Positions 1-12,154 of a stretch of DNA of 64,000 nucleotides are shown piece after piece. The notes under the pieces were generated by a model. It was given only the letters and a program-made list of their open reading frames with translations, ran no database searches and was not told the DNA's origin. The stretch comes from Panorpa germanica (Eukaryota; Arthropoda; Insecta; Mecoptera; Panorpidae): the NCBI GenBank assembly GCA_963678705.1, contig OY783206.1, positions 24,935,807-24,999,806 on the forward strand, in the 5' to 3' direction. A program made the translations under genes and the position numbers. Each line of letters begins with the position of its first letter. Positions within the stretch are counted from its first letter, which is position 1.

Positions 1-584
1 ATTTGACAGACTCCTTGGGTTTGTTCTTGCACGAAGATTCGTGTTCCCTTAGTGTCATAAGTTTTCCTAGATAGCCGCAGTCAAACTGACAGTTGTCAAA
101 GACTTGGCTGTAATGTGTGTTTAAAGTATGTATTGATAAAACAAGAAAAAAGGCAAAAATTTAGCTTCTTAAATAATCCTATTTTGTTCTCATATAGTAC
201 TTGGTGCGACATTGAGTGATGATACCCTGATGCCAAGTAGAAAGTTATCTTACAATGCAAGTTTCACACTTGGTAGCTTGCAATAAGCTAACTCCAAGGT
301 TCATTTTCTACCTGAGATGTTCTTCCATGAATTGTATTATGGACATAATCTAACATACGATGCTAACATGGTAATTATTTATTTTATACTTACGCAAAAA
401 TAACGTCTAGGAATGGTAATTCTATTCTTTCGGATGTGCACTCTATCACCTTTTCTTCAGCTGTTATACATGATGTGCAATCGGGGCACACGAGATGTCC
501 AGCGTAGCACGCTGAGTAAGGAGGCCGGATTACTAGTCGGCATTCTGGACAAGTAATCCCACCCAGACTGTAGTCTAATTCCAT
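1..584 (-). CDS. SIAH-like dual-RING E3 ligase, array copy 1 (partial, class A)
   Basis: Exon 1 is 394-584 (ATG at 584) and ends at a GC|GTAAGT donor in phase 2. Exon 2 begins at 107, after a CATTACAG acceptor, and runs off the left edge of the window. Spliced, the frame continues from the degenerate RING (CPEC, then C-x3-H-x2-C-x2-C) into the first SIAH-type zinc finger (CQFDC, HESSC). The exon 2 start carries the CKNKPKESVKC variant otherwise seen only in copy 5, so copies 1 and 5 are probably close relatives. The intron is 286 bp. The downstream RING, second finger and C-terminal domain lie outside the window. By family the product should be a zinc-binding E3 ubiquitin ligase; substrates are unknown. 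Confidence 0.75.
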
Positions 585-1092
585 TATTATTATCTAACAG
601 CAAATCTGCAGGAAACAATATTTTACTTTTATGAATTGTGTTTATGAACCTAAAAATATTTAATGCCTTGTAAACAAAGCTACTTATATTTAACGTTCAT
701 TTAATTACTTTTCATGTCAATCAATTTGTTAATATGAATTTTTATAAAAATTTCTTTGTTGTAAACTTGTAAGTTTAAAAGTAAATAATATAGAAAGTTG
801 TGGACCAAAGGAATGCCGCAGTATCTAGAAAAACAAGGAAAAAGGAAAGAAAAGGACAGCAAGATTTAGAGTTGGAGTGAAGAGGGTGTTACAATTTGCA
901 AGTAGAAATTAAAAGAACAAAGCATTATTATGAGATAAATAACATATATTTTATACGGGGAATAAGGTTTGCATTACATATAGAAAATGTAGATTTCGTA
1001 CCCACTGATGCGACATCTGTATTTTCATTCACAAGTTGCCATTATTTAGACATGGGTGTACTAAATGTGTTCTACTTTTAACGTACAGACTA

Positions 1093-1530
1093 GTGCGACT
1101 TAAACATGCGACCCTAATAAAACCCCTACTTTTGCTATTTAAAAAAATTCTAGGTAGTATCTATATGAAACAAAAATGTTTCAATTATTGGGCGGTAATT
1201 CTAAAAGGATTGCGATTTTGAATGTGATCTCGAGCAAATGGGTGTGTGTTGACGGTTTAGTTTATTTAGTAAATAAATAAAAATAATTGAAAATGGACAA
1301 ATGAAATAAACCTGAACAATAGATCCTTGTCGAACTTGATAACGGTAAGCACGAGTTAGGAGAGACCTTGTTAAATAACTGAGTTTTATTATTCTTTTTT
1401 CTAAAGCAGGTTGAAGGAATTCGTTCGAAATATGAAAGCTTCCGACGTATTAAGTTGCATGTCGTATTATTGTGGACGTGTTGTACAACTTCTTACAACA
1501 AATGTTGAATGTCGCATGTTTAAGTCGCAC
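1093..1530. mobile_element. MITE-like element with 20-bp perfect TIRs (copy 1 spacer)
   Basis: The ends are perfect inverted repeats, GTGCGACTTAAACATGCGAC at 1093-1112 and its reverse complement at 1511-1530. There is no coding capacity. The same structure recurs at 16735-17174, 27898-28363, 32615-33052 and 44440-44877. It was therefore present before the array expanded and was copied with the spacer. No convincing target duplication is visible, so the superfamily is not assigned. Confidence 0.55.
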
Positions 1531-1754
1531 ATATGTGTACGATACTTAATATAATTATGAAATTAAATAGGGAGCTTAATGACATCATGACTAATAGAAT
1601 AAAAACAAAATCTAAAACTATTAAGCAAATTTATTCAAAACTTATGAGCACCGAAGTTCACCAACTGAAGAAAAGATAAACTGTATATGGGTATTTTATT
1701 TGTTTGACTACATATTGTTAAAAATGGAAAATACCTTCTATGCATAAATGGGAA

Positions 1755-1770
1755 GGGGGGGGGGGGGGGG
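1755..1770. repeat. Poly(G) tract, 16 G
   Basis: An uninterrupted run of 16 G in AT-rich sequence. The orthologous tracts are 13 G (17399-17411), 14 G (33277-33290) and 10 G (45102-45111). Confidence 0.9.
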
Positions 1771-2697
1771 TTTAGAGTTATGTGCTGAAATGAACTCTTT
1801 ATAACCCAGTCATTAAGATAAAAAATGGGTAAATCCTGGAATTGAAATTTAATAAGTTAAAAACTTGCATAAATCTTTGTTTTGACATTTTATAAGTTAG
1901 CTCCAAAGTCTTAAAGAATCCAGTGTACGCGAGTTTAGTCATTCAAAGGTCAAAGGTCACATAAATCAGTTATTGTAGATATCTTGTTTCCTATGCTATA
2001 AATGACATTTACCGTTATGAGTAATGTTCTAGAGCATAAAATTCTCTACAAATTTGATTTTATGCATTTTTTGTATGATCAACCGTTCCCGAGATATAGC
2101 GCGAATAGTGGAAGACGCGATCTGCACTCTCTGATAGAAATGTGAAATTTGGATCAAATTATTTTTAACGTTTAACGGTAAATGGACAATTCGGTAGTAT
2201 TGTTAGTGTATTCAATAACTATACTATACTACGCATTAATGTAGTTAGCTTATCAGGGACTGGCTCATTGAAACGGTAGAGCCTTAAAAAATATTTTTTT
2301 AAAAATTGTAAAAATTTGGTAAAATATACGAGGCGGAATATAAAATTGAGGTTAGGTATGTCACAGGGTTTAAGTGAAATTTAAAAAAAACAGGACTTCG
2401 TCGTAACAAAGCTTTAAAAACATATTACTATGTTTATTCAATTACCTGCAGTTGTTCTTTAAACACAAAAGGACAGGAGTCCTTTTCTTCGTTATCAATT
2501 CAACTTATAACCAGTCTTCACAATATGATATTGTTTGTTAGAACTGTCAGTGACAACTAATTCTATTTGCAATAATGAAATGTCTCAAGCACTATATAAC
2601 TCTAACTCTAAAGCATTAGACATTTATAAATAACAAATATTGTACATTTATTTTGTAAGAGCTGTGGTAATTTGCATTTATGTATTAACGTGTATTT

Positions 2698-3958
2698 TGA
2701 TTTATAACAAAGATGATATATACTATAGATCGGTAACTCCCATGTTAAGCTTTGGTCCTATGCTAACTTCATGGTATTTGTAACTGCGTTCGACATGAAG
2801 TTCTTGCAAAACACAAAAAAAGCGGGAATGAGTACATGTTTGAATTATTATAAATATCAAAAATTTTATAAATAAAAAAAAAACCGCAATTTTTAGTTAA
2901 CAATGTTTATTGTAATTAATGTATTTGTATATACATACAAATTCTTCCTGAAAAAACAAAAATATTAAATTATTTAATTAATGTAATTGCATATAAACCA
3001 AAGTCCTTCTTGATTTTTGATGATGTAGTTGTTTAGCTAGCTAGTTAATTCATCTGCTGCCTATTGCCTCTTACATTTCTTTGGCAGCTCCCAATATATA
3101 GTGCTTTGGCCCCAATATATAGTCCTGAAAAGTATCATAAAGTCTAATAAAATAATAATATGTTATATATAATTAACAATGACGCCACTGTTAGAGTTAG
3201 TGTATTTGCTTTAAGATAATAACAACTATTAATATTTTACCTGCCAACTATTATTTTTCTTATCGCTATTTGTATAATATACGAAAAACTTCAATTAAAT
3301 TTGCACTTTTTAACTATTTATTACTTTTAATTGAAATAAAACAGTAATCACTTAGAAATATGACAGTACGGCAGCCATATGCATAAAACTCGGAGATCAG
3401 TCGGAGATGCTCGGAAATATGACGTCAGAGGACTAAGATAAATTTGTATATTAGTAAGAGGCGTATTTAGAAGTTTCATTGAAGGCGTTCTTTAAAAGCA
3501 CACTTGTTTTGTTAAAATACTCAAAGTAATCTAAAGCAAAGACTCAAAAACCTATTATTATTTGTACATTACAACATTTCCTGATTTTATCTGTAAAAAA
3601 ATGTAATTAATTACGTCTATACTTAATATAAAAGATACAATTCTACTAATGGTGACCCTAAAGTACTTATTCGAAATAATTATAACTAAAATTAACATTA
3701 AAGGCAAATATAAATATTTGGTTCTTTGATTTTCTATGTCTGTTCATTTTTCTTTCCTTTTAAATAAGATAATTTAATTTTTTTAATATTCTAGGGCACT
3801 TAAATAACTCTTTCTGAAGTGGTACCTGGATTAAATGACGTATGTCTAAAATATGTACAGTCAAGCCTATAAACTTTCTTATAAAATAAGCGTTCGACAT
3901 GAAGTTATCATAGTACCAGTTGTCCCTATATTAGTTCCTATACCATGATTTATAACAA
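2698..3958. repeat. 13-bp direct repeat bracketing the left foldback arm
   Basis: TGATTTATAACAA occurs at 2698-2710 and again at 3946-3958. The other spacers have a single copy (18338-18350, 34223-34235, 46047-46059) joining the same outer flank directly to the right arm. This is the structure expected from deletion between short direct repeats. Confidence 0.75.
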
Positions 3959-5779
3959 GGTACAACTGCTTTGATAAAATACACCATGGTGTAGGATCTA
4001 ATATAGGGACAACTGGTACTTTGATAACTTCAATCCGAACAAAGATTTGCCTTGTATTTTATAAGAAAGTTTATTGGCTTGACTGTACATATTTTAGGCA
4101 TACGCCATTTAATCCAGGTACCAATTCAGGAAGAATTATTTAAGTGCTCTAGAATAATAAAAAAATTAAAATATCTTATTTAAAAGGAAAGAAAAATCAA
4201 CAGACATAGAAAATCAAAGAAACAAATATTTATATTTGCCTTTAATGTTGATTTTAGTTATAATTATTTTGAATAAGTACTTTAGGGTCACCATTAGTAG
4301 AATTGGATCTATTATATTAAGTATAGACGTAATTAATTACATTTTTTTACAGATAAAATCAGGAAATGTTGTAATGTACAAATAATAATAGGTTTTTGAG
4401 TCTTTGCTTTAGATTACTTTGAGTATTTTAACAAAACAACTGTGCTTTTAAAGAACGCCTTCAATGAAACTTCTAAATACGCCTCTTACTAATATACAAA
4501 TTTATCTTAGTCCTCTGACGTCATATTTCCGAGCATCTCCGACAATCTCCGAGTTTTATGCATATGGCTGCCGTATTGTTATATTTCTAAGTGATTACAG
4601 TCTTACTTTCAATAAAAAGTAATAAATAGTTCAAAAGTGCAAATTTAATTGAAGTTTCTCGTATTTTATACAAATAGCGATAAGAAAAATATTAGTTGGC
4701 AGGTAAAATATTCATAGTTGTTATTATCTTAAAGCAAATACACTAACTCTAACAGTGGCGTCATTGTTAAGGTAGTTGTATCGTGGAATGACTTTTCAAA
4801 GGATTTTAATAAAACTTCATTTAATTGCTCTTTAATTAATTATAAGACATATTGACCTCAGGTCGATTAAAATTTACCACTCCATTATTGAGAAAAACGA
4901 TATTAAAGTTTTGTTATTTTAACACAGGCTCTTATGGGAAATAGTAATTTCAATGTTATTTTTATCGAATAAAATAAAAACGATTCAAAGGAATTCAATA
5001 AAAATTTAATATATTATAGAAACAGTAGTTATTAATCACATAAAAAAAAATGGATATTATTGTTCACGCCATTACAGAAATAAAATTTTGTAAACATTGA
5101 AAATTTTTATAAAATCAAGAAATGACTGTGTATGTGTATGTACGTGTATGTACGTGTAGATACTATTTACATGTAGTGAGAACAGTGAGACTGTACTTTC
5201 ACAAAAGTTTTTAACGAGACTATTTGACACTAACGTTTCAGCTACATTATAATTTTAGGTTGCTGAGTTATACTTTTGAGCATGACTATCACGATACAAC
5301 TACCTTAATTATATATAACATATTATTATTTTATTAGACTTTATGATACTTTTCAGGACTATATATTGGGGCCAAAGCACTATATATTGGGAGCTGCCAA
5401 AAAAATGTAAGAGGTAATAGGCAGCAGAATTAACTAGCTAGCTAAACAACTACATCATCAAAAATCAAGAAGGACTTTGGTTTATATGCAATTACATTAA
5501 TTAAATAATTTAATATTTTTGTTTTTTTAGGAAGAATTTTTATGTATATACAAATACATTAATTACAATAAACATTGTTAACTAAAAATTACGGTTTTTT
5601 TTTTATTTATAAAATTTTTGATATTTATAACAATTCAAACATCCACTCATTCCCGCTTTTTTTGTGTCTTGCAAGAACTTCTCGCATAACAAAGTCAGAG
5701 ATCTTGGCCAATACCATGAATATATCAAAGTACCAAAGTTTAACATGGGAGTTACCGATCTATAGTATATATCATCTTT
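2709..5779. mobile_element. Foldback-type element with very long inverted arms
   Basis: Two arms of over 1.2 kb are inverted copies of each other. The outer ends read AAAGATGATATATACTATAG at 2709 and the reverse complement ending at 5779. The inner ends meet around 3930-4000, where a loop of roughly 40 nt separates CCCTATATTAG from CTAATATAGGG. The arms differ by several percent by eye, so they are not a fresh duplication. The right arm is interrupted by a TTAA MITE (4771-5304). No coding sequence is seen, so the element is non-autonomous. In copies 2, 4 and 5 only the right arm remains. Confidence 0.7.
4771..5304. mobile_element. TTAA-specific MITE (piggyBac-like target) inside the foldback arm
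   Basis: It is 534 bp long, with 15-bp terminal inverted repeats GGTAGTTGTATCGTG and CACGATACAACTACC. It is flanked by TTAA at 4767-4770 and 5305-5308. The left arm and the homologous right arms in other spacers have one TTAA at this point and no insert, which confirms the ends. There is no open reading frame. A TTAA duplication is typical of piggyBac, but the termini are not the usual CCC type, so assignment rests on the target site only. Confidence 0.8.
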
Positions 5780-6462
5780 GAAATACACTTTAATTTGAGA
5801 ATAAGATATTATTTATTATTATTATTATTTTAAAGTGATTAACAACAGATTTATAAATTAATAATATAAAGAATATAAATAATATGATTTGTTTATACAC
5901 ATGTAAACTGCACTGTACTGTAATGATGCTACTGTAGAGTGGGTACGCTTGATGTTAATAATGGAGTCTGTTCTACTGAAGCGTGTAACTTGTACATGTC
6001 ATCAATGGGGCAATGACGTTTCTAGTCCTTGTTCGTCCTGTATCATCCTGCTGTTCGTCCTGTAACCAATGAGAATGCTCTATTAGGTCATGTGATCCAC
6101 CACAAGGCTTATTAAATTTAAAATATTTACTCTGGGTAACTGCAATTTACTTTTATATATTTGAAATTTTAGTCCTACAAAAACATAATATTATTTTTAA
6201 ACATCTTTTCTCATTTTCTAAATATTGAAATACTTTACTTGTTAATTTAGTCACTTAAAAGAAATTTAGTGTTCATTGGCCAGGTTTTTATAACCTGCAT
6301 TGCTCCTTGTTAGGTTTATTGTTTATTCTTTCTAGATGGGTTTGTGAATCATAACTTACATATTTACTAGAACCTCAAATATCTAATTATTTTTTAATAG
6401 ATCCTTATATGTTAGGAGATATTTACTATTAAAATCACATGTAATGCCACGTCTGCTAAGTT

Positions 6463-6500
6463 GCTATCTCTTTTATACAACAGAGCGTAAAAGAGATAGC
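6463..6500. repeat. Perfect 13-bp hairpin in repeat R1
   Basis: GCTATCTCTTTTA and its reverse complement are separated by a 12-nt loop. The hairpin is unchanged at 20280-20317, 36190-36227 and 47983-48020. The inverted intronic copies keep only a degraded version. Confidence 0.7.
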
Positions 6501-7499
6501 ATATTCAATACAAAACTCTTATCCTATATTTACCATATAAAAATAAAAACGCCTTTATGCAATTATAAACAATTATTTCAATCAACAATTGAAACATCGA
6601 TCCCTAAAAAATGAGTACGCAAGCTCATTCTGAATAATCAATTAATTCAAGTGTATTTAAAATTAAATTTAACCACGTGACTTGCGTCATACCGACTGTA
6701 GTCTAGTTTTATAACAGTATGGTTTTCCCTTACTTATGCACCTCCTTATAAATATATATTTTATTTATATTCTATTTATATAATTCTTTGTTAATATTGT
6801 TTAAATTAATTTGTATATTTAGACTTAAATTTAGCCTGAATATTCCTTGATTGATAAGATTTTGCTGTTATAATATAGTTTAATTAAAAATTTTCTTTTT
6901 GAATTTAAATGGGCTTGTGTCCTATGTCTTAATTTCTATAAAAGTGTACTATATATTGATAAAGTGGGTTACTAGAACCTCAAATGTTCAATTATCTTTT
7001 AATAACTCCTTATATGTTAAGAGATATTAACAATTAAAAAAGTCATTTTACCTCTTTAATTATTAACGGGATTCAACGTTGTACAAATTCCAAATGCATG
7101 TGACATCACAACCGCTGCCAACCTTACAGCAGATAAATCTCTGCTATAGGTATATTTTATATATCAAATATTATTTACAGCTATTTCAAGGAACACTCAA
7201 ATTCCAAGACTATGTCTGTCATAACAGGGTTAAATAAAATAAAAACTTATTATTCTTTGATTTGACTTGATTATTTCGACTACCAACAGCTACAGAACAT
7301 TACCACAGCACTGACCTACTCAACAAATAACTGACGTTAAAATGCATTTCACGTCATACAAATATGGCCTACCATCCCTAGCGCAAAACTACAATTTAAA
7401 TTTTTAATTGCTATATCTCCGTCAACATTTAGATATTTAATAAAATAGACACGCCAATACACATTTTTTAACATCATTACATTATTTACAATTCTTGTT

Positions 7500-7762
7500 T
7501 TAGTAGAAGTGCAAATACAGCCTTTTCACAATTGCATTCCGCGGCATTTTAAAACTGTGATCTCTCAAATGTTTTGCTATTAATTTATGCTTGGATATTT
7601 CGCGCTATTTATTATCTGACGTTTGTAGTAAAAACATAAATTTCTTCTTCGCGGCTGAACTGCGTGCTCGACAGAAATGACATAATCCACGCCAGTGTGA
7701 CGTGCTCCAGAAAACAAGCTGTGCGCTTGATGAAGTAAATGGGGAATTCCCACATTTTGTTA
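7500..7762 (-). pseudogene. Disrupted copy of the unidentified 94-aa spacer frame
   Basis: Homologous to the minus-strand frames at 21319-21603 and 49022-49306. Here the ISL2EU transposon is inserted at 7763, separating the N-terminal codons from the rest. The protein was not recognised in its intact copies, so this may never have been a gene. Confidence 0.35.
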
Positions 7763-8165
7763 TTCGCTCCGAGTGTGACTGCAGCGCCAGACTAAATATG
7801 AACTACGGGAGGCTATCAGTGTATGTTTTTATATGTTTGTCAATAGCCAAAGAAAAAGTTCATTAAAAAAATATTATAAACAATAATAAACAAGTCATAA
7901 AAAAAAATGTGAAAATTAAATAGTTATTGACATTTTATAACTGATCTCAACGTACCAAAAACACAAGTAAGTATAATGATAAAATAAATAAAGAAATGCA
8001 GTAAACATTTATAAGGTTAAGTTGCTTAAAATTTATTTCAAAACCTCGGAATAGTTCTTAAAAAAATTAAAAAAAAAAATAATGATTAAAATGTTTTCTC
8101 AATAGAATAAGTAAATACTAATTTAATTCACTTATTTTTTTATTATTTTTAGTCGAACCAAAGAC

Positions 8166-9775
8166 ATGGATATTATTATAAAGACAGGATTTCAGTCCAT
8201 CACCAATCAAATAGAATTTCAGCCGGAGACAATGACCAAAGGCAAAAAACTTGTTGATGCTGGACATGTAAGAGAAGTCGAGGAACATCGACGAAACTTG
8301 GAAAGTTTTTTGATAAAATCTCGCGTTATTCGGCAAGCATCAGTCCACGCTACACCTTATGATACTTCTTTAGACGTAATGCACATCTAGATCATTTATT
8401 TCGTTACTTTAAATAATGTTTAAGTATTATATTGGATTTATAGTGGATTTTTCTATTTCAATTTCAGATAAACTCTGCACGTTACGTGACAAATGTACAC
8501 TGTAATTGTGTATATAATAAGAGTGGCAAGTGTAAACATGTTGCTGCGTTAATTTATTTTATTAATAATGAAGAAAGTGCTTCAAAAACGAGTCACGAGC
8601 AGCAGTGGGGTAAGCCGGGCGCTCGTCAATTTGCTAAACACAAATATTCTAAAGGAGAGTATTTCAAAAAAATGATGCCGCATAAATACACTCAATTACA
8701 TGAGCCTCAGAATGTTGTAATAACTGATTTAAAAGTCGATTCTCCTTTAAAACGAATTATGGAAGCACAGTTAATAAAAAATAATAAACATACAGTAAGG
8801 AATGTGATTAACTCTCTGTTGGCGCAAGTAGAACTGAATTTAGAGAAAGAAGAATGTGCTGCATGTGTAGAAAATTTTTTAATTTTTTGCGGGGAATATT
8901 CTATTTATGAAAGTCAGTATAAGCTGGATCCGAATCTCCGGGAGTTTTATTTGAATAACGTGCAATTATCGGAAGATGAAATCATTCAACTGTCTTGTGA
9001 AACTGTTAAACAGTCTGCTTGTAACAATTGGTTCCAAGCTAGACGCTTAAGAATTTCTGCAAGTTCAAATGTTCATCATATAAAAGTTCTAAGCAGGAAA
9101 CCAGTTGAAACTTTGGTTTCAGACATGCTACATCCATCTACAATTAACAGCAGCTCTACTAAATACGGTTTAAAAATGGAATCTTCTGCTAAAGAAAAAT
9201 ATGAACAAATTTACAACTGTACTGTTAAACGGATTGGTGTAATTGTCAGTAAATATCAGCCTTGGCTTTGTGCAAGTCTTGATGGAGTTGTCATTGATGA
9301 CGGTTGTATTTCTAAAATTATTGAATTCAAATGTCCTAGTACCTGTGAAAATAAACCGGTTATCAATGATGCTGATCAAGTTAGTAACGTTAAGTATTTG
9401 GAATTTATTAATGATAAGTTGGAGCTCAAAAAATCTGATGTTTATTACACTCAAGTTCAAGTACAAATGTACGTCACTGGCATGAGTGTTTGTGATCTCT
9501 TTGTTTTTTCACCAGTCGAAGATGGCTGTTGTTTAATAGAAGTCCACAGAGACGAAGAATTTTTAAAAAGTGTAATTTTGAAGAGCGAGAAATTCTATTT
9601 TGAGCAATATTTGCCAGCTTTGTTTGCAACAGTAGCAACTACTGATATTAATAAAGAAAATACTAGTAACAAAGATGAAAATACTGACAATTTAGATAGT
9701 AGTAATAAAGAAGATGAAACTGCAAACCAAAAACGAAGCTTTACTGGAAGTGATCTTACAAATATTTTAACATAG
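8166..9775 (+). CDS. YqaJ/RecB-like nuclease with SWIM zinc finger (ISL2EU second protein)
   Basis: Two exons are visible. Exon 1 is 8166-8375 (GAC|GTAATG donor) and exon 2 is 8468-9775 (TTTCAG acceptor), both phase 0, giving 505 aa from the ATG at 8166. An acceptor-like TTTTTAG just upstream of that ATG leaves room for one more 5-prime exon. Residues 82-94 form a SWIM finger (C-x-C-x7-C-x-H). From about residue 260 the YqaJ nuclease domain follows, with E308, the D342 of CASLDG, the E356-x-K358 of IIEFKCP and a Q399-x3-Q403 motif, which are the RecB-family metal-site elements. The C-terminus is rich in N, D, E and K. The reading frame has no stop or frameshift. The role is presumed to be in transposition; the exact step is unknown. 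Confidence 0.85.
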
Positions 9776-10101
9776 TAATTTATTTTCTATAATTTATAAC
9801 GGCATAAAAGCACCAATTGTTGTGATTTTAACAAATAAGCTAAGAGTAATCAGTTGAAAGTTAAATAATTAGTTTGATAAGTAGTTACTGAAAAATGAAT
9901 ATTTATTAAGTTAGTAAAGAGTGTTATTGTCTGTTACAATACTATCAGTTTAAAAGAGTTTTATTATTCGTTACATGTTTTACAAAAATCTTAATTATTA
10001 ATGTAATTAATAGCTGAAAATGAATGTACAATTTCTTACAATTATAAATTTGTATTTTTACAAGTACTCACTGACCAACTTTTATGAGTAATAAAATATT
10101 C

Positions 10102-11994
10102 TCATCCCTCATTTTCAGGATCTTTTTTATCAGAAATAATTGGAGGCTGTAAATTTACCAAAACACAACAAATGTGCAAAATATCATCAATGCAATGGAA
10201 CAAATGTTGTGGAATTTTATGCAATATTTGATATGTCCTTAACCGCTGCATAATTCTTTCAACGTGAATCCTAACCCTTGCAACACTGTATGTCTGTTGA
10301 GTTTCTTCACTTGAAAATTCATTTTTTTTCTGTAGAAAAGGCGGCATGACCATTTGCACTTTCTTGCCACTTGCGTCAATCACTGTTTTGATTTCTGGAA
10401 AACCTTTATCAGCTAAAACTATGTCACCATCCTCCAATAAATCCAACAACCCTGACTCTATTGTAAGCTGAGAATCTGATTTCCGTCCTCCAGCTACGTC
10501 AGATCTCAAGGATATAAAACCTCCAGGAGTTATACCAATAAGAACTTTGGCCGTGAAATTCTTTTTGTATTGTGAGTAAGTAAGAACACGGTTGTCGACA
10601 CTTGTAGGAATATCTATTCGAAATTCAGTGCAATCAATTATGACTCTGGTGTTATTATAATCAGATAGAAAACAATCAGGCATTGTTTCTTGTACTGCGT
10701 CGATATCTGGCCAAAATACTAAATTTCTTGTCGCACTAGCAAGATGTTGTAGGATTTCATAAAAAATTGTTGAAATTGTTGTTCTGTGAACACTAAATAA
10801 TACACCAAGTGCCGAAAATGTTAATCCAGTTTTAATTTTCATTAAAAAAATTAAAAGTCGGTCTTTTTTTGATACAATGTATTTTCGTGACGTAGGTGTA
10901 CATAGTCTACTCAATAAGAAATCAAAATTTGGGAATGATACACCGGCCAGATCAATGATTTCTTGATCTTTTGTCACCGATGCGAATCCTCTGAAGATTT
11001 TATTATCCGCTTGACTTTCCTTATCAGCAAACGTTTTTTGATCAGTACCACATTCTTTATTAACAAATTTTTTATCACTAGCATGAATTGTTATCGGCCT
11101 AGTATCTTCAACTATTTCTGTCTGAGTTTCAGCATGACACAAATCATTTGTGACATAACGATTGCAAATAAACGTTTGAGAATTGACATCAGAGTTTGAA
11201 TAAAAATCAACTTGACACTCTTGGTCAACTTTTAAAGACACAATCAAAGGGTTATCATATTCATTTATCACTTCCATCGGTTCTAATACAGTGAGTTCAG
11301 AACTTGATTTTGGAGGTGATTTTTTTATCTGCCGGTTTATTAAACGCTTGTATCTGAAAATATGAAATTATTATAATTATGTTATTAACATTGGTCTAGT
11401 TTTACCAAATAATTTTTACCTGTTTATGACCGAAGATTCATTAACTTTTCGAGACTTGTAAATTGAAGGAAATATTGTTGGAATGTAGCTAGGACTTAAC
11501 TCCTCTTCTGATTTTTTACCCCCAATAAAATGGTCACTACAAATACAATCATATGGCTTGGGAACCCACGGTGATCCATCAACACTATAAATATATATTT
11601 TTCATTATTTCAGCACAGTATTAATTAAACTGTTTGCAAAATCAAAATTTTTTCAGTCTGTGATAACTTTTATTTTTCTTTTAATCATTAAATTTCTATA
11701 ATATAACAATTTATTTACTTATAAATTTTCTTTTTACTTTTTCATTACAGAATTGCAAAAAAAATTATTTACATTTGCTGAACTTAACAATTTTACAAAA
11801 ATTTATAACACTCCGAATTATTTTTTTTCATAACAATAAGGTTATGGTACTACTTACTTTAGCCTTTTAACCGCAGCTATCCACTGATTCCGTTAATTTA
11901 TTTTCCATTTAGCGGTAGGAAATTTATAAAATTTGCACTCACTTCTTCTGCTCGTATTTTTACAATTCACTACACAGCAACTTTGGTGTCTCAT
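10102..11994 (-). pseudogene. THAP-DDE transposase of the ISL2EU element, one premature stop
   Basis: Three exons join in frame: 11858-11994, 11420-11584 and 10102-11353, with consensus donors (AAA|GTAAGT, CAG|GTAAAA) and AG acceptors, for 517 codons. Residues 1-95 form a THAP finger: C6/C7 and C11, a FYKFP segment, W38, the CSDHF motif from exon 2 and an IPTIFP end. Codon 34 (11893-11895) is TAA, inside the THAP domain. The rest is open: a helix-turn-helix-like region at about residues 270-310, then the DDE_4-type triad D341 (VIIDCTEF), D416 (VLADKGFPE) and E466 (HVERIM). Only the THAP domain is broken. A downstream ATG (11277) could still give a 391-aa catalytic protein without the DNA-binding finger. 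Confidence 0.8.
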
Positions 11995-12154
11995 TTTTAT
12001 TTAATTTATTTAAATTAAAACGAAAAAAATTATTTTAACGTGTTTTTGTTTATACGTGTTAACGGTTATAGTAGCCTCCCGTAATGTTCAAAAAGACCAC
12101 TGCGAACGCTTCAGTCGATTTAAATTCCCCTACCATGCCTTCCCTCAGAGCGAA

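Larger units (their letters stand above)
585..2708. other. 5-prime spacer of copy 1 (repeat-bearing, no gene)
   Basis: No supportable coding region is present; the 61-aa frames near 900-1220 recur only because the spacer is duplicated. It holds a 438-bp MITE-like inverted-repeat element (1093-1530) and a pure G tract (1755-1770). Near-identical sequence recurs after copies 2, 4 and 5. Copies 3 and 6 have a diverged version that carries about 370 extra bp just upstream of exon 1 (27375-27770 and 56225-56600). A minus-strand TATAAG-like motif about 100-130 bp upstream of the ATG is a possible core promoter, but nothing proves it. Confidence 0.6.
5780..7762. other. Spacer of copy 1, distal part, with dispersed repeat R1
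   Basis: No gene is recognised apart from a disrupted relative of the 94-aa frame described below. It carries repeat R1, about 6330-7490, with an internal direct repeat beginning CTAGAACCTCAAAT (near 6368 and 6972). R1 also occurs at about 20183-21290, 36090-37200 and 47887-48990. It is present in inverted orientation in the introns of copies 3, 6 and 7. Confidence 0.6.
7763..12154. mobile_element. ISL2EU-type DNA transposon, 4.39 kb
   Basis: The termini are short inverted repeats, TTCGCTCCGAG at 7763 and, on the opposite strand, TTCGCTCTGAG ending at 12154. They are flanked by TA at 7761-7762 and 12155-12156. A subterminal inverted repeat CGGGAGGCTA lies near both ends (about 7805 and 12070). 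It encodes a YqaJ-type nuclease and a THAP-DDE transposase in convergent orientation. That pairing and a TA target are characteristic of the ISL2EU superfamily. The duplicates at about 21581 and 49287 lack the element. Confidence 0.85.

Noticed and set aside
896..1221. Recurrent 61-aa plus-strand frames (also near 16538, 32418 and elsewhere)
   Set aside because: They recur only because the spacer is duplicated. They overlap a MITE end, show no domain and vary freely between copies.
3415..4530. Palindromic TGACGTCA sites in the foldback arms as regulatory elements
   Set aside because: They match a CRE consensus but sit within a repeat far from the gene starts; nothing links them to transcription.
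5575..5788. Overlapping frames on both strands at the outer end of the foldback arm
   Set aside because: Low-complexity, AT-rich translation of a palindromic arm; no domain and no splice context.
8486..9775. Host SWIM/YqaJ gene independent of a transposon
   Set aside because: It lies between defined TIRs and TA duplications with a convergent THAP-DDE transposase, the ISL2EU arrangement.
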